NCBI GenBank assembly: GCA_027604505.1
Contig: JADIIX010000003.1
Span: forward strand, 124,001-188,000
Source: Gonapodya sp. JEL0774
Lineage: Eukaryota; Monoblepharomycota; Monoblepharidomycetes; Monoblepharidales; Gonapodyaceae
Direction of reading: 5' to 3'
Length of the DNA stretch: 64,000 bases
Under the pieces are notes generated by a model that was not told the DNA's origin, did no database searches, and was given only the letters and a program-made list of their open reading frames with translations. Each line of letters opens with the position of its first letter. Position 1 is the first letter of the stretch. Made by a program: the position numbers and the translations under genes. Below are positions 48,528 through 61,334 of the stretch, piece after piece.

Positions 48528-49982
48528 ATGGCTAGCGTCCTTTCTCAACCGTCTTCCCGATTCCCGTTTGCTCACATGGGCAGCCAGAGCCACGCATCCC
48601 ATGCATGGAATCCACAGCCGAATCAACCACCCTTTTCGCACTTTCCAAGTCCCATCGCTACTCGCAGACGAAAATACAACGAGATTTCAGACGACTCGTC
48701 GGATTCGTCCCCGTCGGATACACCTCGGAGCCCACTGCGATCCTCAGGATCACCAGCTCTCCAAGATGACCGTTTTGCGCTCCCGATCGAAGAAATGGAT
48801 GCAATCTCTTTTACTCCGTCGTCGAAACGACCCAAACTTGAACAGACCTTGTATTCTGTGACCGAACCCGTCTCGGAGTCCTTGTTCGGGCGACATCGCA
48901 TGCAACCCCAGAGCGGCACGTCTGTTCGATCACACCAACATACAAGCTCACACGGCTCTGCGTTCCCGGCGGGTTCGTTTCATGCTGCACCGGGTGCTTC
49001 TGGGCACAAACGTCACCGCACAGATGACGAGGACGACGACATCGCGCACGGTCTCGAAGCTAGGCCGGGCACAGCAACAGATGGCTCACTTGAGCCGGGC
49101 GTGATTTACTCCCATGTCGAGGGTGACGGTACTCCTGGAGCTGGAGCTGGAGTCAATGCCTCAGTGACCCCACCTCGCGGTAAGCGGGCACGGACCTCGC
49201 GCACCTCGACTTCCCCTACCGCCGAGAGGACATCTACTGGTGTTGTTATCGAGGATGTGACCGATCAGGATTGGGCACACGGTCACCCCACCACGGTCGG
49301 TGTTGTCACATCGCCAAGTGGGAGAATTGGCACCGCTGTGCACAACAACGGCGAGAGTAACAACACACTTTGGGAGACCGCGCGTGTGGTCGAGCTGGAC
49401 AGTAGCGACTACCGGGCAGACGATACTACACCTTTGGAGATCGGACCTCACCCTCACCCACCCCTTGGATTCTCTTCACCTCATTCAACCACGATTCATT
49501 GGCCCACTCGGTATTCCGACCCTCCGACCCCTCAACCATCCCACACGTCTAACTATCCTCTTGTCAACCGTGCATCTAGTGACTTTTCTGACGTTTCGGA
49601 ACCCACTGCAGAGGACTTCTCTACCTCACTCGTTCCAGTCCTCCGCCGCCCCGAAACATCCCAGCCACCACCACCGGTATTCCGGATCGATGTTCTTTCC
49701 GACGCCTGGCGAGCGCGTCAGCGCGAGTGGGAGCTTGGCGACAGGCGCGCGATGCCCGGTATGGAAGCCGGGTTTGGAGGAAAGCGCGGCGAGATGGTCT
49801 TGTTCCGTGGGTCCGCTGGTCCCGTGATCGAGTCGGAGGGTTGGGAAAGGATACCGAACGAAAGGATACAAGAAATAACTGGAGAGGAGGACTTTGACCA
49901 ACCAGGGGAAAGTATGATGGTCGAGGAAGGTTCTGACATGGACGAGCGAGCGGACGTGAGCGGCATGGACTTGGACGACTAA
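48528..49982 (+). CDS. Disordered orphan, probably nuclear
   Basis: Single open frame of 484 residues. It starts MASVLSQPSSRFPFAHMG, has a basic RRRKYNEISDDSSDSSPSD stretch, KRPKLEQTLY, further Ser/Thr/Pro-rich sequence with KRARTSRTSTSP, and a more ordered end, IDVLSDAWRARQREWELGD then RGEMVLFRGSAGP. The composition (Ser, Pro, Asp; basic clusters) fits a nuclear regulatory protein with many phosphosites. No known domain is seen. It is divergent from the ligase gene, 461 bases apart. Confidence 0.6.
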   Translation: MASVLSQPSSRFPFAHMGSQSHASHAWNPQPNQPPFSHFPSPIATRRRKYNEISDDSSDSSPSDTPRSPLRSSGSPALQDDRFALPIEEMDAISFTPSSKRPKLEQTLYSVTEPVSESLFGRHRMQPQSGTSVRSHQHTSSHGSAFPAGSFHAAPGASGHKRHRTDDEDDDIAHGLEARPGTATDGSLEPGVIYSHVEGDGTPGAGAGVNASVTPPRGKRARTSRTSTSPTAERTSTGVVIEDVTDQDWAHGHPTTVGVVTSPSGRIGTAVHNNGESNNTLWETARVVELDSSDYRADDTTPLEIGPHPHPPLGFSSPHSTTIHWPTRYSDPPTPQPSHTSNYPLVNRASSDFSDVSEPTAEDFSTSLVPVLRRPETSQPPPPVFRIDVLSDAWRARQREWELGDRRAMPGMEAGFGGKRGEMVLFRGSAGPVIESEGWERIPNERIQEITGEEDFDQPGESMMVEEGSDMDERADVSGMDLDD

Positions 49983-50138
49983 TTGGGTTACTATTACTGT
50001 TCGGGGTGTAGTGATATGCAAATATGTACAGCGTATTGGTAATACCGAAATCAGATTTGATTTTCTGCAACTGAGTGATTGGAACGAGGTATCAGCAGAT
50101 TCGTACACAAAACCGTGGCAATCCCGTGCCTTTCAGCA

Positions 50139-51043
50139 TCATAAGCACACATTGTGCCTCAAAAATGATGTGAATGACTTAGGCAGAGTTCCTTTCGACG
50201 GCCTCTGGGCTGACGTTTCTCCACGCAAGATAAAACCTGCAACAGTCAACTCACTCGGGTTTGCGTGAATCACCACAGCTCTAATCTTTACGTCTTGCAC
50301 AGGTCTGTTCTTTTCATCCACTGGGAGTTTTTCCAGAGCATCCAGGGTGTCCATACCGTCGATAACCTTTCCAAAGACAGTGTATTTGGTGTCCAGCTGG
50401 GACAGCTTGGCGTATGTTATAAAAAATTGACTTCCGTTGGTGTCAGGGCCAGCATTTGCCATTGAAACTATCCCACGGGCATTATGCTTTGTTCGCATGG
50501 TGCGGAAAGGTCCGGAGAGTGGTTGAGACGAGGGGCCAAGCGGACATCAAGGCCCACTCACTTTCAGGGTTGATTTAATCTCATCCTCGAACTTCTTCCC
50601 CCATATCGACGTTCCACCTTTCCCAGTGCCCGTTGGGTCGCCCGTCTGCACCATGAATGCCTTGATGTTTCTGAATCACCCGTGTCACGTGTGATGAGGG
50701 GAAGGAATACGTTTGAAAATGAGTCAGCGATGCTTTATACGGTTCTGGAGGTCGGGAAGGAAGTATACAGCGGAGTTCACATTGAAACTACCGCTGACCT
50801 GGTGAAGAGACCTATAGTACATACCTGTGGAACACGCAGCCATCGTAGTATCCACTCGCGCATAGCGCCAAAAAATTCTCAGCAGTTCGAGGCACAGCCT
50901 CGCAGAAGACTTCGATTTTGATATCGCCCAGATCCGTTTGCAGCGTGACCGACTGATCCCACCATTGACGAGAGAGTGTTCGGCAATGATTTCAGAATGT
51001 CAGGTCCAGTGAAAAGCGGGATGGATGCTCGTTTTCGTACCAT
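50139..51043 (-). CDS. Cyclophilin-type peptidyl-prolyl isomerase, PPIL3 type
   Basis: Prolyl isomerase found with spliceosomes. Motifs: [36 protein letters not shown] (catalytic Arg), [55 protein letters not shown], then [19 protein letters not shown] and [16 protein letters not shown]. These match PPIL3 nearly throughout. The first exon appears to be the ATG alone (51041-51043), followed at once by a GTACGA donor and an 88-base intron. The C terminus after VVIHANP runs on for about 25 residues unless a further intron removes it, so the end is unsure. Confidence 0.93.
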
Positions 51044-51287
51044 GACTTTAAAGATTCTTCCCAAGGTCAGAAGAAATATTCAAGTAAGTACGTTGGTTTT
51101 TGAAAGTCTGGTATATGTGCTTGATCGGTGACCATAGCACCAACTTCCCGGTGTCACAAATCTGTCGTTCGGCGCACGATTTCCGATTCCGTCAATAACA
51201 CCACCGATTCATCTATTGGCACTCTCCTTCTAAAATTTGTCTTCTTATCTTCCTGTCTCCGTTCCCATCACGCCTGTTTTGGTTGTA
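51044..51287. promoter_or_regulatory. Shared upstream region of PPIL3 and the ACAD10-type kinase gene
   Basis: 244 bases between two divergent start codons. No TATA box or other clear motif seen. Confidence 0.35.
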
Positions 51288-52977
51288 ATGCCCGACGCGG
51301 AACTGTCCCAATGTACGTGCATCCCTCTCAACTCTCACCACCCCAAGAACATCGGTGAGTGTGTATCTGAATTTATCTATAGCTACCTCCCCCATCCGCC
51401 AGTCATTGGACGTCGCTAGCCTGGAACGTTACTGCTCAGCAAACATTCCAGGCTTTGTCGCCCCACTGACGATAAGGCAATTCAACCTCGGTCAATCGAA
51501 TCCGACCTTTCAACTTATCGATAGCCGTGGCGTACAATATGTCATGCGGCGACGGCCACCAGGAACGCTCGTGTCGGTGACAGCCCACCAGGTTGATAGG
51601 GAGTTCAGAGTACTCAAGGCGCTCAAAGATAAAACCGACTTTCCTGTCCCAACACCTATCACATTCTGCGACGATCTGAGTGTCTTGGGAACGTCATTTT
51701 ACATCATGTCGTTTGAGCGTAAGTGATGGTCCGAGGGAGGTGTTGGAAAGTTTGGCCAAGCTGAATCCTTTCGACAAAGGCGGACGAATTTTTTCGGATC
51801 CTGCTCTCCCTGGTATTCCAGCAAGCGAACGAAAGTTGTACTGGAGAGAGGCGACCCGTCTTCTCGCCCGGCTGCACTCTATCGACTATAAAGCGATTGG
51901 CCTCGGAGACTATGGGAAACCATGTGAGCTCTTTTACACTTGTAGGATCACACCATGGTCACCCAACTCAAAATGTCTTTCGCTCTAAAGCGGGATATTA
52001 CTTGCGAAATATCAGAAACTACGCACGACTCGAGCAACAACAGGCATTGGTACAGAACCCCGAAACCGGAGAGCTGGTCGGTCGACTCGAGCGGATCGAG
52101 GAGCAACTCAAGTGGTTCGAAAAGAATCAAATTGAAGACAGAGTGGCTATATTCCACGGAGATTTCAAGTTCGATAACGTTATCTTCCACGAGACGGAAC
52201 CTCGAATCATTGCTGTCCTGGACGTGAGTCCGATCACGATCTCCATTCGGATTGGTGTGAATGACGAAGAGCACGCTTTTTGACCTTGTTCTTCCTTCTT
52301 TGCTCGTTCTTCCTTGTTATACACAGTGGTAAGATTGAAGTGCGATTTTCCCGTTCAGAAGCTGTCATTCAAACACTTCATTGCCTCTTACAGGGAACTG
52401 AGTGTGGGTGCAGATCCTAGTGAACTTCTCTTCCTCCCTAACCCAAGACCCAATCGCAGACAATTGGCCACCCTCTCGCAGACCTCGCACACTTTACACA
52501 AATGTAAGCATATCATAACCGCTGTCAGTGTGCCCTTCTTCCGCTCACCGGCCCACTCACACACACCGCATTAGGTTTTACATGACCTACCCCGACGGTA
52601 TCGTCGGTGCTTCTGCAGATACCGTTGCTGGTCTTCCCACAGTGGAAGAAGTGATCCGCGAGTACGTCGAAACCCTCAACTCCCTTGTGGGACCAGAGTC
52701 CCGGCTTCAAATCCAGTACCCTATCGGAGCGGGATGGAACTTCGCGGTCGCGTTCGGGATGTTCCGGAGGGCGGTCATTGCTCAAGGTGGAGTTTAATGT
52801 GAGGGCTCAGTGATGTCTCACCCACCTAAATCGAATCAAAACCTCTCAGGCATCCACGCGAGGCTATTCAGGAAACAGGCAAATAGCGCATTTGCCGAAC
52901 GGCGAATAAAGATGAAAAAAGTGTACAATGATCTGACACTCGGGTTTATCGAAAGACCCGCCAAGCCCTCTCTGTGA
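51288..52977 (+). CDS. Aminoglycoside-phosphotransferase-fold protein of the ACAD10/ACAD11 type
   Basis: Kinase-fold protein like the N-terminal part of ACAD10/11, which phosphorylates hydroxy fatty acyl-CoAs; here without the dehydrogenase domain. Exon 1 (51288-51312) encodes MPDAELSQ and joins STSPIRQSLDVASLERY. Then RQFNLGQSNPTFQLIDSRG (nucleotide loop), YVMRRRPPGTL (Lys/Arg strand), REFRVLKAL, FYIMSFERGRIFSDPALPG, LARLHSIDYKAIGLGDYG, FHGDFKFDNVIFHE (catalytic Asp) and VLDWE-type AVLD at an exon end. C-terminal: TVEEVIREYVETLN, WNFAVAFGMFRRAVIAQGIH. The stop is at 52977. Confidence 0.88.
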
Positions 52978-53393
52978 CGATGATTGTGAGCAATGGATGA
53001 GATGTTGACTGCGATGTGATAATATCTGAATTAGATTGTACGAAGCGGGAGCAAAACCTCTCAAAGGGATTCATATTGATCAAAACCTGCCCTGCCGGCT
53101 TGTGAAGAGGAGCCCGAAAAAAGCACCTTCAATTCCATAACTCACCGTCACGCTGGACTCGCCAAGCTTCGCAACGCAGCGTGCATCTGGTCCGTTTATT
53201 GAAGCTCGCTTGGCGAAGACTGACGTGTAAACCATCCAATTGACACGCAAAATGGCGCACTCTCCACTCGTCGTTTTCTCATAATGACGTTACAGTCGCG
53301 CACACTGGGCCTTCCATATCCCTGGAGCCTCGATCATTCGCCTATTCCCCCTCGGCGAAGGACCGGCAGCGCTACTCCCCCCTTCCAACTACG
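52978..53393. other. Intergenic, nothing recognised
   Basis: 416 bases holding the 3' end of the kinase gene and the promoter of the SURF4 gene. No RNA gene, repeat or extra frame is supported. Confidence 0.5.
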
Positions 53394-54524
<1,131 letters not shown>

Positions 54525-54696
54525 AACGATCACTATCACTACACAGTCGCTCATATACCTCAGAGCTTGCCGGATTTACCCCCAATGTTTTTTGAATAAG
54601 GAACAGAAAGGCACATTTGCCTTGTTTTTTTTTTTTTTGATTTGCACATCAATTTGGTCACACCGCTGGTTCCAGTCCCCCTACGCACACAATTAC

Positions 54697-55766
54697 TCAC
54701 CTCGCAATACACACCATTGTGCCAGTCTCGTCCCAGAGCTCGCTGTCGCTTTCGAAACGGCCGTTGAGGAGGTATCTTGAATAGGAGCGGCACCGCAGCC
54801 AGTCGCCTTTGGGGCGGGAGCGGAATTGAACGTGGCTGAAAAATGGAATGTCTTGAGGCCTGAGAGGGAACTACTGCAGTGTTGAAGTTGCAGAACCTAC
54901 AAGTCCATGGTTGGATACCAGTAGTCTTGCACATCCACTCCCTCTAGTTTGCTCGGGGGAGGAGGGTAAATGTCTGAAAAAAACGCGCAACTGACAGCAT
55001 CGGGTGCTCTGTCAGTAAACCTCATCCAGCTTCGTGTCATCATCTCTCCAGTCCCACCGGCACCACCGGCGTGTTTATGATCATCAGGGTGGTCTCGCAA
55101 TTCGAGAAAATCATCCATCTTGGTACGCTGCCTGGTGTTGGCAAAGTTGCGCGGGCACTGAGAAGTGTTGGGAAGTGATGGTTCGTGGAGGTTATCAATT
55201 TTGCTGAGACCTCTTTCTTTTGTCAAATCTCCAAGCGTGACCAGCATTTGAATGATGAGTGAGCTGTCTTGTACAATTCTATTTGTGAGTATGGTGATGG
55301 TCTGATTCCATATGTATCTAAGTTTGACATGAAGACCTGTCTCTCACCTTACGCTTACAACGGCGAATCGGCCCCCAAGTCTCAATTTCTCCAAATGAAT
55401 ATCCACATTTTCATCCGCCTTTGAAATATTCAGGAAAACACCCGAAAAAGATCTGAAAGAATTCAGCAGACCTTGAAGAGCTTTAAATGAATGTGCGCCA
55501 ACAGAAAGAACGGCTGACATTGGGTCTGGGAATCTCTCCAGCGACTCCAGCTCCTTTTGCGCAGCGTGCAGGCCTATACAAGCAACGTAGCCGCCATTTG
55601 GGGCTGCGCCGATCAGGAACTCCGGTGAGATTCGGCCCCTGTGAAGCCCCTCGCGGACTTGGGTGGTGAAGATTCCCTTGTCAAACGGGTGAAGGGAAGA
55701 AGATGACATGAATCTCGAGAATGGTTTGATGGTCGTCCGAGAGAGTTGGTTTTTAAGTTGATTCAT
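54697..55766 (-). CDS. Acyl-CoA thioesterase-like hot-dog protein
   Basis: Double hot-dog family hydrolase. The N-terminal exon has a leader (MNQLKNQLSRTTIKPFSRFM) that could be mitochondrial, then SLHPFDKGIFTTQVREG, RISPEFLIGAAPNGGYV and LRLGGRFAVVSV. The middle exon has SKLEGVDVQDYWYPTMD. After a further intron come HVQFRSRPKGDWLRCRSYSR, YLLNGRFESDSELWDETG and MVCIAR. YWYPT and the closing block are usual for the fungal TesB-like group. Substrate chain length is not readable from sequence. The start at 55766 is the longest; a later Met before SSSSLHPF is possible. Confidence 0.85.
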
Positions 55767-55880
55767 CTCGGAAGTAATTGAGCCAGAAATCCAGACTATT
55801 ACTGAATGCCCAATAAAAGTTCAACCGTCATTCGAACATATATCTCCCCTCATCCACCCCATCCATTAAAAATTTGCATC

Positions 55881-57195
55881 ATGGGAGACTCCAAGCCCAC
55901 CATCTTCATTCTTGGAGCTACGGGATACGTTGGCACGTTCGTATTCATGTTGTTTCATTGCGGGATGGATATCGGATCACCAACACCTACATCCGATTCT
56001 CATTAGCTCGGTTGGCGTCCATCTTATTGCAAAGGGATACAAAGTCTGGGGTCTCGCTAGGACTGAAGAGAAGGCCAGAGATCTAGAACGGAGGGGGTGT
56101 GAGTATGGTATTGGCATTATTATGACGCGAGAATATCCCAGACGTTGTCCCCCGGACAGTCTACTCCGTACGAGGAACCCTTGATTCCCCCTCTTCTTGG
56201 GCCGATATCGCTGCAACTCAAGATGTTTTTATCGAGTGCTCGCAGAACAACTCGGATCGATCTGGACACGCGAAGTTGGTAGTGGCAGCTATCTCGAAAA
56301 TCACAGAACGCAGAAGGAAAATTCTCGGATCAGATGGCTTGGCGAAGGCAGGAAAACAGACCGTTGTGTACACGAGTGGAACGGGGTGAGTGAATGGGAC
56401 GTGAGATCCGTGTGGAAGAACCTGCGTTTTATTCGCTGGTGCTTGGCACTAAAAGGGTTTACGGAAACGCGCTGAAGCCAGGAGAATTAGGAAACGAGCT
56501 CACTGTCCCCAAGGCAGGCCCTTATGTTGCTTTTCGACCTGCCCGTAAGTTTGAGCATGGACAGACCTTCAACACGTCACAATTAGATGAACCCAACGTT
56601 TGTTTCGTCAACAGTTGAGCAAGACATTCTAAACTCCAAGGACTATGATGGTGTTGTTTTACGTCCTCCACTCATATACGGCCACCAGGGGGCTCTCTCC
56701 TCTGTCTGGTTTTACAAGTTCTCTGAAGCTCGAAAGAACGGGCTGCTTGAGGTAGTGCTCGTCGGCAACAAGGACTACGACTCCCCTGTCTGCCATATTG
56801 ACGACTTGGCGGAAGCTTACGTTCGCGTGGTAGAGCGAAGGAGGCAAGTCAGAGGGGAGCTGTTCAACGTTATCAACCGACATCACGAAAAGTTTGGGCC
56901 TCTCATGGACGCGGTCAAACGCGTCACAGGATATACTGGTGAGTGATTGATGCAGGTCGCAAATGAGATTTCTTCAGCGGACCGAATGAGCTGAGTTGGC
57001 ATTTCAGGAGCAATTATTCTTCGAGCTCCAGAAACACCGGCAGAGGCCCACACATATAACTCTCAGCTCCTAGATCCTTCCAAGGCTGAAAAACTTCTCG
57101 ACTGGAAACAGGAGCACCCGGGGTTTACTGAGAATGTGGAGCGGCATTATCGTAGTTGGCTGGCGTTCGGCGCTGGGCCTGGCTGGAGATTGTAG
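55881..57195 (+). CDS. NAD-dependent epimerase/dehydratase-like protein
   Basis: Extended short-chain dehydrogenase fold. It opens MGDSKPTIFILGATGYVGTS (GXXGXXG cofactor loop), then VGVHLIAKGYKVWGLARTEE. Next come SWADIAATQDVFIECSQNNS, QTVVYTSGTG, then YDGVVLRPPLIYGHQGALSS, DYDSPVCHIDDLAEAYVRVV and ELFNVINRHHEKFG. A last exon encodes ILRAPETPAEAHTYNSQLLD and the stop at 57195. The usual YXXXK is not in the standard place, so activity may be atypical. Several short introns. The substrate is unknown; many fungal relatives are uncharacterised. Confidence 0.85.
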
Positions 57196-57399
57196 TTGTT
57201 GATAGAATAAATCGACGCAAGCAAGTTACGAAATGACTAAAATGACTAAGAAGACGAATTCCCTTTTTTGGGGAGAATCGTTTGCGAGTGTGACATTTGA
57301 CCAAAGGACCGTACAGGTGCTGCTGTCGCCTCAACCGAGTCCTTTGATCCACTGACACCAGCCAGTCCTAGAGCGGGCAAGCCGCTATCTCTTCCGGAA

Positions 57400-59033
57400 A
57401 TGCTTCCCACGGTTTTACCTCGCAGACAGGAAGCATGGCAGGCTCCGTTGGTGCGGAAAGGCGTGGCTCTCAGCCATCTTCGAGAACCGGAGTTGCAACA
57501 CCCTCCGGCGTGGGAGGCCAGGGAACTGGACCAACAGGACGTATTTGTGAGATTACCTCCACGACCTGTTCTGGGACGCAACGGGAAGGTTGCACCTGTT
57601 GATCCAAACACCATTCGTTGGGATGGAGCTCCCCAAAAGCCACAACTTTACACCGGTTCGCAGAATGTGTATGCGGATACCAACAATATTCGAAATATTG
57701 CACTACCTGGAGATTACCCCATTCAGCCAGCATCTCCTTCTCCCGAACCCAATTCCCCTGTGTCAAACCCGACAATGCCTCACCTTCTCGATCCACATTC
57801 CAACCTCTATCGGTCAAACTCAACGCCAGCTGTCCCTCTGAGTAGGAGAAAAGGATCACCGGACGTTCAACGACAGATGATGCAGGATCTGCCTACTGCA
57901 GCCCGACGACGGAGTGTGTCATCCATGACTTCAACCCAGTCTGCTCACCGCTTTCTGGTTCGCCGACGGTCTCAGACCACCCAAGTCATGTTTGCTCGCA
58001 CTTTCTACACTCCGCAATCGGAAACAGTGGTCGAGGTGCGGAGCGAAAATGTGGACCGAGTCCGGACCTCCGTGAGTGGCGTAGGAACGTCAGAGTCAGC
58101 CCCAACTCCGGACTCTGCCAACCAAACGGAGACCCCAGCGCCTGCAGCAGCCGTCATGCCCCCTCCCAGACCTGTCATTCTCGGCCACCATCGCCGGCTC
58201 TCCTATGGCTCGCTGGCACGCCGTCCCTCCTCCTTCAATCGTCGCGACTTAGTCAGCACGACCTCTTCATCTCCCGAAACGGTTCAAAAAACACACCAGC
58301 GACGCCGGTCTACTTCTCCACCTCCAGCGTCGGGAAGCGAAAGGGGCAATCGTCCTGACGCAGACCCTGAAGCGGCCCTTCAGGCGCGTCTCCGCAAAGC
58401 CAAACGGATGAAACCGCGTGGAAAGCCCCGCGAGAAGCCTGTAATTCCGGATGATCGGGAGGACTCGTTTCGCGCGGATGTCGATGTCTTTTTCGTGTCA
58501 CGGACTGCACAACCGAAGTGGATCAACGAGGGCAATGATGCATTCCGCAAACTGGCGGTAGATAGGAGATGCCTGCAGGCAGGTAAGAAACACAAACGTT
58601 ATAGTGCTTTTCCCCGGATAGGCGTTTGGGGTGCTGCCGCCTTGTTTCCCATCGATTTCTCACCATGCTCTGTCCCATCGCCCTTCAGGCACCCATAACT
58701 GCGCCATCTATGGATGCTCTGGCGCTGGCTGCCACGCCGGTAGCCCGCCACACATTGAACCGCGCGTTGAGGAGCTGTTGGAGATTGCTGGACGGAATCT
58801 GGAGCGCCACGAGAAGGAGCTGGAGATGCCTTCAAAACGCAAAAGCCAGGCAACCAACATTCGAAGGACCACCAACGTTTGTAAAAAGGGATTCGGGAGC
58901 TCTCCGCGAGGTGGGTAGATCAGGCCACATCTGGTCGTTACACTTTGTGCACTCAGCGAGCGTCCTCATTGCCATTCCGCTTTATGAAGGTTCGACGCCG
59001 CTTCGCCTGTCGGTTTCGCATTTGGAAGAATAA
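57400..59033 (+). CDS. Orphan with Ser/Arg-rich middle and a cysteine cluster
   Basis: The main exon from Met at 57400 is basic and low in complexity (RRRSVSSMTSTQSAHRF, HHRRLSYGSLARRPSS), with a more ordered end, ADVDVFFVSRTAQPKWINEG. After a GTAAGA intron the frame continues THNCAIYGCSGAGCHAG, EPRVEELLEIAGRNLERHEK and a Lys/Arg-rich tail. The three closely spaced cysteines with histidines could bind a metal. The C-terminal end beyond about 58918 is unresolved, with a possible exon to 59033. No family is recognised; a nuclear role is only suggested by composition. Confidence 0.5.
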
Positions 59034-59359
59034 CGGCGCTGTGTCATTGATTTCTTTTTGATGAAGTTTGGACGTATAGGACTAACGTTTCGGCTGATAC
59101 AGCAGCCTCCGCAACATGCCCTTGTAGTTGAATTCGTACATATTATTAGCAGGATAAGAAATGGTGTGATACATAGTAAAACTTATGGGTAGGGGAACTT
59201 TCAGCAGTGCTACTAAGTTGCGCTCAAAGGGAACACCCCTTATCTGCCTTCTATACGAACGCAGGAGGAATGAAAGGAAACGCACAGTATGTGGCTCCCG
59301 TACGAACGCCCGAGGAATGAACATGGAACTCGCAGAGTTGATGGCACGGTTCACCATGT

Positions 59360-60021
59360 TCAATTGGCAGTTCTTACATAAGTTTCCACAGACTGTACCG
59401 TCTTCACTAAGCCCGCATCAACCGCAAGTTCCAAGGTCACCTCCTCAAAAAAGGCTGAGCGGGACACTTCTTTAAACCCGAGCTTTTCGAAAAGCTTCAA
59501 GGACGGGGTATTGTCGAACTTGATCTTCGCACGGAAAAGTGAGACAGGAAAGTGACCCGTCTCAGTTTCCTCCAACTGAGCTGCATATTCCATCATCATC
59601 CTACACGTAGCTTCCCCAATTCCTTTGCCTCGCGCTTTTGGTTCCGCCACCATAACTTCCAGTTCAGCAGTCCTTGGAGAGTCAATATCCGTAAAGAATA
59701 AATTCACGTCTCCAACCATTCCTCCAGAAAGAGACGTTGAAAGAATTGAATGCAGCGTGAAGGTCAACATTGCAACGCACCACCTCCTCTCCCGTCCTGC
59801 GGCAATCCCTCCAATACTGGATCGAGTACAATGAAGGTAAGCTTGTCATTATCCTCGCGCCACGATCTCTGCATTTGGTACTCCTCGTCCAGCTCAAGTG
59901 GCTCAGATGCAGTAAGGTGTTGAATGACAGGGTCCTTCATCCTGAGTTCTTGTGTTTCTAACCCTTCGTGGTGGAAGCAGGGATACAGTATCAACTTACC
60001 ATTCATGATAAGTGGGAACAT
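59360..60021 (-). CDS. NAT9: NAT9-type N-acetyltransferase
   Basis: GNAT-fold acetyltransferase; the animal relative acts on microtubules. It has NGKLILYPCFHHEGL, the family-diagnostic QHLTASEPLELDEEYQMQRS then WREDNDKLTFIVLD, GMVGDVNLFFTDID, ELEVMVAEPKARGKGIGEA (acetyl-CoA loop) and TPSLKLFEKLGFKEVSRS, EEVTLEL. Met at 60021 is the likely start. A GTAAGT sits at the NGK codons, so an extra intron there is possible; if used, the first strand would change. The exon join after LDPVL is approximate. Confidence 0.88.
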
Positions 60022-60281
60022 GGTGTGCCCTTCACACGTAAAGGAGCCGGGGGATGTATAGTATGTGCAATCATTGTATGATACATCACACTTCCCACTG
60101 AACTCACTCGTATGGCACAAGAACACACTTATCACTTATCAGCATGATGTTTGAGTTGAGCCGCATGGAACAGCGATTGTTGTGCTTGGATGGTGGTTGA
60201 TGGGAATGAAAAATTGACTATTTCCTGGACGACTTCGTTTCGAAACGGCGCTCGACGTTCCCCTTATTCCTCACACTCCAA

Positions 60282-61053
60282 ATGTCGTACTTCCTCCCCC
60301 ATCTGAAATCTGGCTGGCACGTTGACCAGGCCATCCTGAACGAAGAGCAGAGGGTGGTTATCATCAGGTTCGGCCACGATTGGGATCCAACTTGTGAGTG
60401 CTGCGTGAGAGTCCCCTCACCAATTTGGGATGAGACATCAAAAACCGATGCGAGAGCCCCCACATATCTCATGGGTGATGCGTTTGTCACATTTTTTAGG
60501 CATGGTGGTGGACGAAACACTGTACAAGGTTGCAGAGAAGGTTAAGAACTTCGCGGTCATCTACCTGGTGGACATCACCCAGGTACCAGATTTCAACAAA
60601 ATGGTGAGAGAAAAGTAGCTACTTTCTCAATAACAAGGGGCGTGTGCGGAAGCTTCTAATCTGTTGCGCCCCACGCTGCATGAATTCAAACTTTAGTACG
60701 AGCTTTACGATCCTTGCACCCTCATGTTCTTCTTCCGAAATAAGCACATTATGATTGATTTGGGCACTGGAAACAACAACAAAATAAACTGGGCGATGGA
60801 GAATGGTCAGGAGCTGATAGACATTATCGAGGTGAGCTTCTTTTCGAACAGGAGTGAAAGCTCGAAGATTCGTCCAAGTCTGGCGATTTATCATGGAATA
60901 CCGTCGCTGCAATAGATAGCATTGTTTGGGGGAACACGTCATGGAGCAGTGTAACGGGAACCTTGTCCATTGCAGGTCGTCTATCAAGGGGCCAGGAAAG
61001 GGCGAGGTCTCGTCGTGTCTCCGAAGGATTATTCAACAAAGTACAAATATTGA
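60282..61053 (+). CDS. DIM1: DIM1/TXNL4A, U5 snRNP 15 kDa protein
   Basis: Thioredoxin-fold protein of the spliceosome. Four exons (60282-60393, 60500-60603, 60697-60831, 60976-61053) join in phase to exactly 142 residues, the universal length. Sequence features: MSYFLPHLKSGWHVDQAIL, VVIIRFGHDWDPTCMVVDE, AVIYLVDITQVPDFNKMYEL, CTLMFFFRNKHIMIDLGTGN, NNKINWAMENGQELIDIIE, then GLVVSPKDYSTKYKY. This is among the most conserved eukaryotic proteins, and identity is certain. Confidence 0.99.
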
Positions 61054-61334
61054 TGAGTGGCGGTGCAGAGTGGAGATGGCAATGTGCAACACGAGAAGGG
61101 GGGAAGGAGCTGGGACATGTTATACTGCTTATATTGTTACTGATTACTTGGGATCATTCCTGCCAACACGATTTGCGCTTTTTGCTGAGTTCTGATGGCG
61201 TGGTGGCAAGTCAATTGTGACATGTAATGTTGGCTCTGTCTTACGTATTGGTTCCCTAATGTGTGATGAGTTCTCCCATCGGCTCCGTGAGTTCCGCTCT
61301 CCGACAACATACCTGAAATTTTATCACTCTCGCG

